From contig JAERST010000013.1 in the NCBI GenBank assembly GCA_016845365.1, forward strand, positions 1 through 64,000: DNA of 64,000 nt, read 5' to 3'. Origin of the DNA: Methanobacteriota archaeon. GTDB lineage: Archaea > Thermoplasmatota > Poseidoniia > Poseidoniales > Thalassarchaeaceae. Shown one piece after another: positions 41,656-51,800 of the stretch. The translations under genes were made by a program, and so were the position numbers. Numbering within the stretch: position 1 is the stretch's first letter; every line of letters starts with the position of its first letter. The notes beneath the pieces were generated by a model. The model worked only from the letters and a program-made list of their open reading frames with translations, did not search any database and had not been told where the DNA came from.

Positions 41656-43797
41656 TCACTCTTCGGTGATTTCGTTGATTTTTTCGCGCAAGATTTGGCT
41701 GACTAACTTACCGTCTGCGGACCCTCCCAACTTGCCCATTACCATTCCCATGAGTGGTCCGACCGCGCCTAAGCCGCGCTCTTTGACGAAGTCTGCGCGG
41801 TCGGCGAGGATGTCGTTGACGGCTTCCTCGACAGCTGATGAATCGGCTGGGGTTAGGCCCTCTGCCTCGGCTCGTTGCGTGAACCAATCGAGGCGGGTGT
41901 CGAATTCTGTATTGCTGTGTGATGGCCCTTCTTGGAGGAGAATGCGGGCCATCGGGACGAGGCCTTCGCGGGTGATGATTCCTTGTTCGCGCGCGTAGAG
42001 TGCGAGGGTTAGGATTGGCCACGGGAATGAGTCGGGGTTGACGCTGGTTCCTTCTGCGATTTCTGCGCGCGTATTGTCGAGGAGTGCTGATGCCATGGCT
42101 TTGGCTGGGACCCCTGGGCAACCGCATGGGCCTCCTTCGACAGCCGTGATTAGGACGTCGTCGAGTTCTGCGTTGAGCAGGGCTTCGACTTGGTTGTTGG
42201 AGACGTCGTAGCCGCTCAGTCGCTCGGTTCTTTGAGTTCGGTTGAGTGGGAGGTCTTCGCTTATGCTGGACCACCTTTGCTCGTCGAGTGGGACGACTGG
42301 GATGTCGGTCTCGGGGTACATTCTGGCCCCACCTGGGAGTGGTCGCATGGCTGTGGTCGTGCCATCTTCAGGTGCGCCCTTGCGGATGACTACGTTGCGG
42401 ACTTCCTTGGGAATTCTGTGGTAGGATTGGCGTGCGCGGGTGATGACTGATTCGAGGGCTAGGTCAGCTTGCCACTCTGGTGCTAGGCAGAGTACGAATG
42501 CGTCTTGTTCGGTGAGTTCGAGTGAGTGGCGGACTGCATCGACTTCTGGCTGGGCGATTCCGTAGGCTGGTAATTCGTCCGAGTGGAAGATTCCTGCTAC
42601 GCCTGCCTGCTTTGCTGCGCTTGCGAGTTCGCGACCTAAGCGCGGGAGTTGGGCTCCTTCCTCGTCCGATTGTTTGGTGCCGATTTTGCCTGTGAATCCT
42701 GGTAGGATTGCTGCTTTGACGACTGCCCCGCTTGCTATGCCTCGCTCGACCATGGTTGATGTGCACTTTGCGAATGCTTCTGTTACGTCGTGGAGTTCCA
42801 TCGGGATTCGTGCTGCTGCGGACTTGGCGACGCGATTTTCAGTTGGGATTTGGTCATCGCGTCGGTCATTGGGTAGTGCTGGGAGGTTTGCTTCGGCTCG
42901 TAGCTCATTTGCCAGTCTGAACATGTGGAGTTGGCGGGCCATTTCGAGGCGGATGATTTTGGGAATCCAATCGAGATCTTGGCATCCCTTGATTTCGACT
43001 CGGTCTCCACAAGCGATGCTGACGTTGAGGTCTTGGCGGATCGAGCCGAGACCGCGGCGGACCATTCTGGTGTCGCGCAGAAGTGTTCCGAGGGCTAGTG
43101 CGGTCTCCTTTGCGTGCTCGGGGGTTTGCACGTCGGGAGCCGTTGCGATCTCGACGAGTGGGACTCCGAGTCTGTCGAGGGTGTAGATTACGACCTCGCC
43201 GCCCGCCGTTGATTTTGTGTCGAGTTTGCGGGCGGAATCCTCTTCGAGGCAGATTACATCGACGCCGACGGCGCCTGAATCTGTCTGAATTTCGCCGTCG
43301 GTCGCGATGAGGGTGGTTCGTTGGAATCCACTGGTGTTGGAGCCGTCGACCACTGTTTTTCGCATGGCTTGCAGGAATGGTACAGGCTTTGCGTCCATCA
43401 TCGCGCTGATTGTTAGAGCAGCGCTGACCGCTGATTCGTCGTGGGCTAAAGGCGGCGCCTCATCGAGTTCGATTAGGCCCGAATTCGGTGATTGAACGTA
43501 GACGAAGGAGCGGTTGCGGCGCGCCTCGAAGCGCGCCGCCACATCTACTCGGCCGCCTTCTCCTTGCGCCGCCCGCAGGCGGCGCGCCTCACGCTTCCAC
43601 TCAGTCGGAATCTCTTCGATTCCCATTTCGTACAGTGTGCTGGGCATGCGTGAGTGTAACTTGCCGGTGTTGAGTTGTTGGTGGATTTCGAGGCCGCACA
43701 TGAAGCCAAGGCCAGCCGGGTCCAACTCGGATGGCCTTGCCACCTCGCCACGTGGCTCGCTGCTGCTCACGAAGTCCAGCGAACGGTCATCGCTCAT
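41656..43797 (-). CDS. gatE: glutamyl-tRNA(Gln) amidotransferase subunit E
   Basis: Archaea-specific GatDE subunit that binds Glu-tRNA(Gln) and transfers ammonia to make Gln-tRNA(Gln). The GatB/E cradle is clear: GLEIHQQLNTGKLHSRMPS, VDGSNTSGFQRTTLIATDG, PLVEIATAPDVQTPEHAKETALALGTLLRDTRMVRRGLGSIRQDLNVSI. The E-specific AspRS-like insertion follows, then YPETDIPVVPLDEQRW and the YqeY-like tail domain ending EERGLGAVGPLMGMVMGKLGGSADGKLVSQILREKI. Length is 713 aa from the ATG at 43797; the track start adds residues antisense to the end of MCM. GatD is not in the window. The mcm stop is 4 bp upstream. Confidence 0.95.
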   Translation of the reverse strand: MSDDRSLDFVSSSEPRGEVARPSELDPAGLGFMCGLEIHQQLNTGKLHSRMPSTLYEMGIEEIPTEWKREARRLRAAQGEGGRVDVAARFEARRNRSFVYVQSPNSGLIELDEAPPLAHDESAVSAALTISAMMDAKPVPFLQAMRKTVVDGSNTSGFQRTTLIATDGEIQTDSGAVGVDVICLEEDSARKLDTKSTAGGEVVIYTLDRLGVPLVEIATAPDVQTPEHAKETALALGTLLRDTRMVRRGLGSIRQDLNVSIACGDRVEIKGCQDLDWIPKIIRLEMARQLHMFRLANELRAEANLPALPNDRRDDQIPTENRVAKSAAARIPMELHDVTEAFAKCTSTMVERGIASGAVVKAAILPGFTGKIGTKQSDEEGAQLPRLGRELASAAKQAGVAGIFHSDELPAYGIAQPEVDAVRHSLELTEQDAFVLCLAPEWQADLALESVITRARQSYHRIPKEVRNVVIRKGAPEDGTTTAMRPLPGGARMYPETDIPVVPLDEQRWSSISEDLPLNRTQRTERLSGYDVSNNQVEALLNAELDDVLITAVEGGPCGCPGVPAKAMASALLDNTRAEIAEGTSVNPDSFPWPILTLALYAREQGIITREGLVPMARILLQEGPSHSNTEFDTRLDWFTQRAEAEGLTPADSSAVEEAVNDILADRADFVKERGLGAVGPLMGMVMGKLGGSADGKLVSQILREKINEITEE

Positions 43798-43801
43798 AGG
43801 C

Positions 43802-45961
43802 TCAGCGGGCGAAGGAATACTCGTCGGTGCGGGGGTTGAACAATTCGCCGCTTTGCAACATCTTGGAGAGGACACCCTCAACTTGGAACTCGTTGACGCC
43901 TCGATTTTCGCAGCGGTTGAGGATATCCGTAAGTTCTGCAACGCCCTTATTTGAGCAGATATCGCGTAGAACTGCCCTCACAACATTGCTCGCGTTCCTT
44001 TGGCCGACGGACACTCCGGACATCAGTTCCGACTCGTCCTCGATTCCTGCTTCCTCGCGCCAATGGCGGAAGATCGCAAGCGCCATCTTCGCATCGTCAG
44101 CGGTAGCGATATCGCGAAGATGCATTCTCGCATGCGCTTCGGTTAAGCGGATTAGGGCTTCAAGCGCACGCGGAGTAATCGGAATCACTTCGGTTTCAGT
44201 GTACTGCGCCTCATCTCGGCTGAATGATTGGCGCTCGTTCGTGTAGTATTCTAGAATCATCGCCTTAGCATCCTTGTTCAGATCAGGATGGATATTGCGC
44301 TTCGCGTAGGCGATGTATTTGCGAAGGAATTCAATTGTAAGGTGCTGAGAACCATCAACTCCTTCGCCGTAGATTTGTCCTTCATCGGCTTCTCTAAGGT
44401 CGAGTTCCATCGCTTCATCCAACTTCGATTCACTGATTCCTTGAGTTCTGACTTCCAAAATATGCCGAGCAATCCGCTCATCGTCGTCTACTCGAACCTC
44501 GTCGCGGAGCATCCAGATGATGTCGAAACGCGAGGCGAGGGGAGGAGGTAGGCCAGTTTCATTGAATGAGTGCATCACACTCTCATTTGAGCCACGCTTT
44601 GTGAACCGCCCTTGGATTGGATTGGCTGCCGCAAGGACCGCGCAACGGGTGTTCAATGTCGCCTTTACACCACCCTTCGATACATCCAGCCGCTGCTGCT
44701 CCATGGCAGGGTGCATTGTTCTCCTATCCTCTTCACTAATCTTGTCAAATTCGTCGATGGCTGCCATTCCTCGGTCAGAGAGTGGTAGAATTCCCGCTTC
44801 GAGGGCGAAACGGCCTCCGCCGCCGAAATCGTCCCGCACCGCCGCTGCAGTCAGACCGGCTCCCGAGACACCTCCTCCTGTTGCGAACATGCCGCGAGGG
44901 GAGAGTTTAGACATGTAATTCAGGAGTTGAGATTTTGCTACACCGGGATCACCCATCAACAGAATATGGATGTCGCCACGCGAGCGGGTTGCGTCCTTGT
45001 TAACTCTCGAAACCCCGCCAAATAGTTGCATTGCGAGGCTGCGTTTGACATAATGCACGACTCCGGTGGCGTAGACCGAAGGTGCGATTGACTGCTGCAT
45101 CAATTTCAGCAGGTCGGGGCGAGAGCCGATGTCGAGAATCGCTTCACGGTCCTGGTCTGAGATTTTGATTTCAGTGAATGGAGTACTCTCATGCTCCGAA
45201 CTGACGAGGTGATAGATGATATCGAACATCGGGGTTTTCTTGTTCCTTTTCACCTCGGAATGAACCACTGGAATCACATTGACGACGACTCTCTGGCCGG
45301 GTAGGTGCTTGTTGACGAGGTCGCCTTCGACGAGAACGTGCCCTCGAGAGGGTTGGGCACCGCTCGGCACGTTCTCGGGAACCTCTTGAATCTCAATCCA
45401 CTGATTGTTGACCATGCGAGAGATGTTCATCACGAGGACGAAGCGGGTGCCGCCGTTGCGACCAGCCATCTCTCCGCAACCGGTCTCTTCAGGGCACTTT
45501 AGCGGCTCTTTCAATTCCCGCTCGTTATCCTGAATCTTCTCGACGGTGTGGCCGCAAGCCTCGCATTGGAAGACCGCTCGGTGAATGCGAGGCTTGATTT
45601 CGCTGATTTTTGTGACGATTACCTCAGCGCTTCGTAATCGCTCGATATCTCGACTGCCCATGTCGCGTAGGTCTCGCCGACTATCCTTGGGCAGCTCGCC
45701 AACTCGTAGAAGACAGTCGAGGTCTTCGCCTCGCTCGCGGCAGATTTCGTTGAGCGTCTGGCGGCCTTTATCGAGAATCTTGCGAGGATCGATTAGAACG
45801 TCCTCTGCGAACTCAGGGTCAAATGCCTGAAGCTCGTGAAAGGTGACGTCGAGGACAGCATTTTCGAACTGCTTTGACAGGAGCAAAACAATCTCCGGTT
45901 CCTTGGCTTCGGTGAAGAAAGTCCTCCACCGCGCCGATGAATCATGTGCTGCCATTGTCAT
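43802..45961 (-). CDS. mcm: replicative DNA helicase MCM
   Basis: Hexameric replicative helicase. The N-terminal domain has the OB fold and a zinc-binding set (CEACGHTVEKIQ and CPEETGCGEM). The AAA+ core has Walker A GDPGVAKSQLLNYM, the MCM Walker B AAIDEFDKISEEDRRTMHPAMEQQ, and the arginine finger region LPPPLASRFDIIWML. A winged-helix C-terminus follows (NASNVVRAVLRDICSNKGVAELTDIL). Length about 719 aa. The ATG at 45961 has GGTGA just upstream; the GTG at 45970 and ATG at 45955 are alternatives. GatE follows 4 bp later. Confidence 0.97.
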   Translation of the reverse strand: MTMAAHDSSARWRTFFTEAKEPEIVLLLSKQFENAVLDVTFHELQAFDPEFAEDVLIDPRKILDKGRQTLNEICRERGEDLDCLLRVGELPKDSRRDLRDMGSRDIERLRSAEVIVTKISEIKPRIHRAVFQCEACGHTVEKIQDNERELKEPLKCPEETGCGEMAGRNGGTRFVLVMNISRMVNNQWIEIQEVPENVPSGAQPSRGHVLVEGDLVNKHLPGQRVVVNVIPVVHSEVKRNKKTPMFDIIYHLVSSEHESTPFTEIKISDQDREAILDIGSRPDLLKLMQQSIAPSVYATGVVHYVKRSLAMQLFGGVSRVNKDATRSRGDIHILLMGDPGVAKSQLLNYMSKLSPRGMFATGGGVSGAGLTAAAVRDDFGGGGRFALEAGILPLSDRGMAAIDEFDKISEEDRRTMHPAMEQQRLDVSKGGVKATLNTRCAVLAAANPIQGRFTKRGSNESVMHSFNETGLPPPLASRFDIIWMLRDEVRVDDDERIARHILEVRTQGISESKLDEAMELDLREADEGQIYGEGVDGSQHLTIEFLRKYIAYAKRNIHPDLNKDAKAMILEYYTNERQSFSRDEAQYTETEVIPITPRALEALIRLTEAHARMHLRDIATADDAKMALAIFRHWREEAGIEDESELMSGVSVGQRNASNVVRAVLRDICSNKGVAELTDILNRCENRGVNEFQVEGVLSKMLQSGELFNPRTDEYSFAR

Positions 45962-45981
45962 CGATTTCACCGCCGGGCGCG

Positions 45982-46041
45982 GGAAGTGAGAATCCGTGGT
46001 CTATGAACAAAGCGGGTAGGGAACTCGACCCCTTCACTTCC
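45982..46041. repeat. inverted repeat GGAAGTGA / TCACTTCC upstream of mcm
   Basis: GGAAGTGA at 45982-45989 is matched by its exact reverse complement TCACTTCC at 46034-46041, 44 bp apart, in the 217-bp region divergent between mcm and the PPC gene. It could be a paired regulator site for both genes. The rest of the region shows no gene or RNA I can support. Confidence 0.35.
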
Positions 46042-46178
46042 GGTGGAGGAAATCACCGCCTCACGTCGTCAAAATGAGGGGCTGAGGCCTTCCACTGCAA
46101 TTTCTTGGTCGTCAGCGCCGAGCCCACAGGAAGTGTACCTTGGGATTTGTTCAAACACCGATTCCCAATCGCTAGGTC

Positions 46179-46607
46179 ATGGAGTACACACGTTCAGGCA
46201 GTGACATCCTCGTGCGAATTGACCAAGGTGAAGAAATTCACACGGCGCTGAAGGAATTGACAGATGAGCTTGGATTCGATGCGGCTGCTATCACAAGTGG
46301 TATTGGTCGAACTCGTGACAATCAATATGGATACATGAACTCAGAAGGTGTCTACCAGAGGCACCCATTGGATTCTCCTTCTGAATTGGTCAGCCTTTCG
46401 GGCAATATTGCTCGCACCCAAGAAGGAGCCCCATTCACCCACATCCACTGTTGCTGGTCTGATGATGACAACAATGTGCATGCAGGACACATGTTTCAGG
46501 CGACCGTACATGTCGTCGCTGAAATTCACCTCCGAGTGATGGATCATGCCTCGATGACGCGATGTCCTCTCGCTGAGTTTGAATTATTGGGCTTGGAATT
46601 TGATTAG
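46179..46607 (+). CDS. PPC/DUF296 domain protein
   Basis: A 142-residue single-domain protein of the PPC (plant and prokaryote conserved, DUF296) family, which forms trimers. The start is FTRSG-like YTRSGSDILVRIDQGEEIHTALKEL. The central sequence is AAAITSGIGRTRDNQYGYM and the signature HIHCCWSDDDNNVHAGHMFQATVHVVAEIHL has the conserved metal-binding-type histidines (H-x-H and G-H). Stand-alone prokaryotic members have no proven DNA-binding role. The start ATG at 46179 is preceded by no clear Shine-Dalgarno, so it may be leaderless. An alpha/beta hydrolase gene follows 18 bp later. Confidence 0.85.
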   Translation: MEYTRSGSDILVRIDQGEEIHTALKELTDELGFDAAAITSGIGRTRDNQYGYMNSEGVYQRHPLDSPSELVSLSGNIARTQEGAPFTHIHCCWSDDDNNVHAGHMFQATVHVVAEIHLRVMDHASMTRCPLAEFELLGLEFD

Positions 46608-46625
46608 AACCAATTCGATGGGCGG

Positions 46626-47243
46626 ATGATGATGCGGATTCTGTGGGCTCATGGCCTAGAGGGAAGTCCGGGTGGTTCGAAGCCGACTTGGATTGTTGAG
46701 AATCTCGGCTGGGAAGTTGTTTCGCCAGCGATGAGTGAGCGAGGCTGGACCATCGCTGAGCAAACCGATGTCGTCGTTGAGGCGATTGCTGCTGACGACG
46801 ACCTTGATGTCATCATGGGGTCATCCTACGGCGGGCTCGCCATCGCCAATGCCGCCGCACAATTTCTCAACCGTGATTTGCGAATTGTGCTGATGGCGCC
46901 CGCCTTCGGCCTCGCCGAGAATTTTCGAAGGATTGCCGGCGAGGCCGGTGTGCGCGAATGGGAGGAGACCGGCTCGCGCCCATATTTTCACCATGGATTC
47001 GGCCACGAGGTCGAGTTCGGCTGGGATTTCATCACCAGTGCCGACGAGATGTCGTGGCCAGACCTTCAGCATCCGACCGTAATCATCCACGGAACGTCGG
47101 ATGATATCGTTCCAATCGAATCATCTCGCAAAGTTGCGACCTCGAACGAATTGGTCGAATTAATCGAGGTCGATGACGGCCATCGTCTAGCCGAATCTTT
47201 GCACCTCATCCCGCTGGCCGTCCAGCGCGTTCTCGCTCATTGA
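46626..47243 (+). CDS. alpha/beta hydrolase, YqiA-like
   Basis: A 205-residue serine hydrolase. RILWAHGLEGSPGGSKPTWI carries the oxyanion-hole H-G, IMGSSYGGLAIANAAAQ the nucleophile elbow G-x-S-x-G, VIIHGTSDDIVPIESS the catalytic Asp and VDDGHRLAESL the His. The compact form with no cap domain resembles YqiA/YcfP esterases. The substrate is unknown. It likely shares a transcript with the PPC gene 18 bp upstream. The start may be any of the ATGs at 46626-46632. Confidence 0.82.
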   Translation: MMMRILWAHGLEGSPGGSKPTWIVENLGWEVVSPAMSERGWTIAEQTDVVVEAIAADDDLDVIMGSSYGGLAIANAAAQFLNRDLRIVLMAPAFGLAENFRRIAGEAGVREWEETGSRPYFHHGFGHEVEFGWDFITSADEMSWPDLQHPTVIIHGTSDDIVPIESSRKVATSNELVELIEVDDGHRLAESLHLIPLAVQRVLAH

Positions 47244-47322
47244 GGACTGAGGGAATTAATCCCGCGCGCGTGTGGGCGAAGCGTATTAATGGGGCTGAAA
47301 TTGCCCCGACAAATCCCTTCAA

Positions 47323-48039
47323 TCAGTGAGACCCGAGGAAGTATTCCCCAATTTCAGGGTCGGTCAGAATGTGTTGAGCATCACTCGTGTGAACCACCTT
47401 CCCGCTCGCCAAAATGTAGCCACGGTCAGAGCGAGCAAGGCTCAACCGAGCGTTCTGCTCGACGATTAAAACAGTAATTCCCTCCTCACGCAGAGCATCA
47501 ATCCGCTCGATGATTTGTTGCTGATATAGCGGAGACAGCGCCGCTGTTGGCTCATCTAAAAGCAAGAAAGTCGGATTGGAAATGAGCGCCCTCGAAATCG
47601 CCAACATCTGGCGCTCACCACCAGAAAGTGAAGCAGCCAAATCGTGGGTGCGATCGCGCAAATCTGGGAACATCTTCAGAGCGCGCTCGATGCGCTCATT
47701 CAGCACCTTAGTAGGCAATTTATTGCCACCCATCTGCAAATTTTCGTGCACAGTCAGCGAAGGGAAGACATTGTTCACCTGCGGAACGTAAGCGATGCCG
47801 CGGTTGACCAATTGGTCGGTTCGCCAGCCGGAGACGTCGTCCCCATCGTGCTCAACGGTTCCCGAGTAGTGGGTGGCGATGCCGAAAATCGTCTTGATGA
47901 AAGTGGATTTTCCGCAGCCGTTCGGGCCGATGATTGTCACGAATTCGCCCTTGTCGACGTAGAGGTCGATATCGTAGAGAATCTGCACAGAGCCGTAGCC
48001 GCCGTTCAATCCCTTGACCTCGAGGATGCGCTCGCTCAT
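47323..48039 (-). CDS. livF: branched-chain amino acid ABC transporter ATPase LivF
   Basis: ABC ATPase of 238 aa. Walker A is IIGPNGCGKSTFIKTIFG, signature LSGGERQMLAISRALI, Walker B FLLLDEPTAALSPLYQQ, and the switch His is followed by VLIVEQNARLSLARSDRGYILASG, the E-Q-N form typical of LivF. The gene starts inside the livG stop (ATGA overlap) and ends a Liv operon with livG, livHM and a binding protein. A GGGGC-GCCCC hairpin at about 47292-47308 lies in the convergent gap after it. Confidence 0.94.
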   Translation of the reverse strand: MSERILEVKGLNGGYGSVQILYDIDLYVDKGEFVTIIGPNGCGKSTFIKTIFGIATHYSGTVEHDGDDVSGWRTDQLVNRGIAYVPQVNNVFPSLTVHENLQMGGNKLPTKVLNERIERALKMFPDLRDRTHDLAASLSGGERQMLAISRALISNPTFLLLDEPTAALSPLYQQQIIERIDALREEGITVLIVEQNARLSLARSDRGYILASGKVVHTSDAQHILTDPEIGEYFLGSH

Positions 48040-48845
48040 TCCTCCTCGCCCCCTTCGCCTTGGGCCTCGCCCTCATCGCCAGCCGCGCCCAGATAGGCCT
48101 CGATGACAGCACGATTGCTGCGAACCTCGTCCGGAGTGCCGACCATGAGGATTTCACCCTCGTTCATGACGACGATTCGGTCGACTCCTTGTCGAAGAAT
48201 GAAATCCATATTGTGTTCGATAATCAGAACCGAAATGCCCGTCTCATCGACAATCTTTCGAAGATTGTTGAATATCTTCATCGCCAGCGGACCGGCTACA
48301 CCCGCAACCGGCTCATCGAGAAGCAGAAGTTGCGGGTCACCCATCATCGAGCGGCCGATGTCAACGAGTTTCGACTGGCCACCAGAGAGTTCGCTGGCGA
48401 GATTGTGCGCCATGTGCGGAACTTCGAGCTGGTCCAGAACCTCGTAAGCACGTGCCAATCGGTCTTGCTCGGCGGGTCGAGAAAATGGTTGCAGAATCGC
48501 CTGTAGCGGATTCGGTTTGAATTGCTCGCGAGGCGGCACCAAGAGATTCTCGATGACCGTCATCTGCCGCCAGAGCCGAGTGTGCTGGAAAGTGCGTGTA
48601 AAGCCGAGATTCTGAATCTCGTCCGGCCGCATATCAGATGCATCCTCTCCGAAGACTTCGACACTTCCAGAGGTCTGCTGCAGCAATCCACTGATGCAAT
48701 TGAAAGTGGTTGATTTGCCGCATCCGTTCGGCCCGATCAAACCTACGAATTCACCCGGGCCGACCTCAAAAGAGACATCCTTTACAGCGACCAGCCCACC
48801 GAATTCCTTGCGAAGATTCTGAATCTTCAACACAGGTTCACTCAT
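48036..48845 (-). CDS. livG: branched-chain amino acid ABC transporter ATPase LivG
   Basis: ABC ATPase of 269 aa. Walker A is LIGPNGCGKSTTFNCISG, the LivG insertion TFQHTRLWRQMTVIENLLVPP follows, signature LSGGQSKLVDIGRSMM, Walker B LLLLDEPVAGVAGPLAMK, and VLIIEHNMDFILRQGVDRIVVMNEG. The C-terminus has a Gly/Glu-rich tail (AGDEGEAQGEGGEEE). The ATG at 48845 is preceded by GGAGGTGATTCGA, a strong Shine-Dalgarno, and overlaps the end of livHM; the GTG at 48854 in the track is less likely. Confidence 0.94.
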   Translation of the reverse strand: MSEPVLKIQNLRKEFGGLVAVKDVSFEVGPGEFVGLIGPNGCGKSTTFNCISGLLQQTSGSVEVFGEDASDMRPDEIQNLGFTRTFQHTRLWRQMTVIENLLVPPREQFKPNPLQAILQPFSRPAEQDRLARAYEVLDQLEVPHMAHNLASELSGGQSKLVDIGRSMMGDPQLLLLDEPVAGVAGPLAMKIFNNLRKIVDETGISVLIIEHNMDFILRQGVDRIVVMNEGEILMVGTPDEVRSNRAVIEAYLGAAGDEGEAQGEGGEEE

Positions 48846-51800
48846 TCGAATCACCTCCGGATGTCGAGTCCGACCGGGTAGGCCGGCTCGGAACTTCTGG
48901 CATCAAGCCCTTCGGATTGAACTTGAGAGAGAATAGAATCAGACAGCCGATTAGGAAGACCTTGACGTAGGCCATATCGGCTTGGAGTCCACCGATGAAA
49001 GCCTCGTCAATTGAGCGTTGGCCCATCATCAAGCCGGTGAAAGTGAAGGTGACAGCACCGGCTAATCCCACTTCTCTGAGCCCTGCCTTCCCGATTAACC
49101 AACCGAGTAAGCACAGAATGATGCAGAGGTTGACCACTTCCCACGAGTCGACAACTAGCCACTCAAACAGGCTATCGATACGCGCGGCCGTCGTGTGCAA
49201 GGGTAAGTCTGCAGAACCTTGGCCGGCGACTAGAACGTTGAAGACGAATTCCATCAGTACGATGATGAAGGCGCCGACGACCATTCCTCGGTTATTCGCG
49301 GCTCCACCAACGATGAAAGCAGCCCAAACGAGGAATGTCGACCTTGCTGGCATCATATGGTTGGGCTGGAATCCTGTAAGCTTCCAAGCCCAGAGTGCCC
49401 CTGCGAAGGCGGCGATTGCCGCGCCGAGAGCGAGGCTCGCCGCCTTGTGAGTCAAGACATCGTGTCCGTGGTGTTGAGCGACTTCTTCGTCCTCGCGGAT
49501 GGCTCGCAGAATGCGACCCCATGGTGAGGCGAGCACCGTGTCGAGAAGCCACCAAATCAGAACGGTTGCGACGATTCCGATTATGGCTAGCAGGAGCATG
49601 TAAGGAGCTGGCTCACCCAAATTCAGCAAGTCGCCAACCGAAGCCGCGGGACTTGACAAATCCACTACATCGCGGCAATCTGCCGGTTCCATCTTCGAGA
49701 TGATATCATCCGCAGTCCCCAAAGTGGCATCCGGTCCAGCCAAAGGCGCCTTATTCGGAACATCGGAACCGCAGAACCACCATGATTCACCCGGCAGAGT
49801 ATACCGTGAGATTCCAATCGAGGAACCCCAAGAACCAGCGCGTAGCAAGGGTTCACCAGCAAGCAATACGCGTACGATTTCACCGAGTGAAATCGTCACG
49901 ATTGCGAAGTAATCCATCCGCAATCGAGCGGTTGGATAAGCCAGCAGCCAGCCGGCGAGAGCGGCGATGAGGACAGCCGCTATCGTCGCCGGAATCACGG
50001 GCCAATCGTAGCCGTGTAATTCAGAGGGAGCGCTCAGAATCCCCACGACGATTGACCCGATACCAACAAAGAATATCACACCAAAATTCACCATTCCCGT
50101 GACACCGGTGTGGAGGTTTAGTGAGAAGGCCATGAGGGCGAAAATAGCCAGTGTGACCAGCACGTTTGAGACTTGTAGGACCTTGATGAAGCGCATTCCA
50201 TCCTGTTCTGCGACCGGCAACCAAGCCAAGAATAACAGCAAAATGAACATCATTACACTGAACATAATCCACGAGCCCTTCGGACTCTCACGCCCGTACA
50301 ATGCAAGGTGATCTGTGCCGCTAGACTCCGGTCGAACTCGCGAAATCAATGGAGAAATCTGCTCTGAAATTTGCACAGTGAATCCATCGATCTGCGCAGA
50401 GACCCTCGTTGGAATTGTGTTGAGTTTGACAGCGAGTTGATTCAAGGAAGTCGAGAGATTTCCAAAGCCCGGGCTCGCGCTCGCTGTTACGTCTTCAATC
50501 ATCGAAGTTATTCGGCGAAGTGGGTCTTCATCACGCCCCTTCAGCAGATTGATTCCCTCGACAATTGCGATGAGCCACACCAAGATTGGTAATGCTGGCC
50601 AAATCACATCTCCGAGGGTGCCAATGATATCGAGTAAGGCCAGCTCGCTTGACATCAAGTCAAACCAAGTCTGATTCATGAAATCGAGATGTTCTGCCGT
50701 CCAGCTCTCGTGCAGATATGGGGCTACGTCGCTGGGCGGCGAATCGATATTCGATTCTGTGAACGGGGCATCGGCCAGAGTGAGTGAGCCATCGCTTCTG
50801 CCCGTAACCAATTCGAGATTGGTTGCGATGCCTTCTGAGTCTTGGCAGGTTTGCGAGCAGGCGCCCTCAGAGAATGAGTTCGCGCCGATGAATTGTGAGA
50901 TTCTGTGGAATACGTAAGCACCAATCGTCGCTATCAGCATCGATTGACCACGAGCCTCTTTGCGCTGCTGGAAATTGTGTAGACCCAATGCACCGGTTGG
51001 CAGAATCGCAAGGATTCCTCCTGTCTTCTTGTTCGGTGCCCGGTCTTGCTCAGCGCGTTTTCTGAGTCGGTCGACCTTCCATTTCTCATAGGCATCGCCG
51101 ATTCCCTCGGGCATAATCATCAGGATAGCGATGAGGAAAATGTAGGGCATTACTCCGTCGAGTGCTGTGTAATTTGAGCGCCCGAGTGGTTGTCCTATAC
51201 CGATTAGGACGGGGGATGAAAGGGCGCGAACAAAACCGACGATTAGCGAGCCGATTATCGCTCCGGGAATTGAGCCAATGGTTCCGAGGACGATTACTGC
51301 GAACGATGGAAGAAGGAGTGTGAAGGCCGTTTCAGGCGTGAAGCGGAGCGTCATCGCGAAGATGGCCCCACCCATCCCAGAAAGGCCGGCCGAGAGGAAG
51401 GCGCTGGTCATTTGCACCCTCTCGACGTTGATACCGCTGGATGCGGCAAGGTCTGGGTTGTCGGCAACAGCGCGCATGCGGCGGCCGAGGCGAGTCTTGT
51501 TGAGGAGAATCAGAAGGAGAATTACCGAGATGAAGATCACAACCGGCATGGCACCCTTGTAGTAGGCATAGCCGGTTGTGGCTTGGTCGACACAATTTGT
51601 CGCCAAATCATAGGTCTCGAAGAGTGGTTTGCTTCCTTCGACGACAATCCTCTCGCCGCCCTCAGCATCGCAAGAATTCAGAGTATAGGTCGAGCCTTCC
51701 TCGATACTGCGGTCGCCGAGGTAGAGGCGAAGTTTGGTTGTTGGAATGTCCCACCGCAGGGAAGGTACGCGCCAATCTGCATCTGGCTCGAACATATTCT

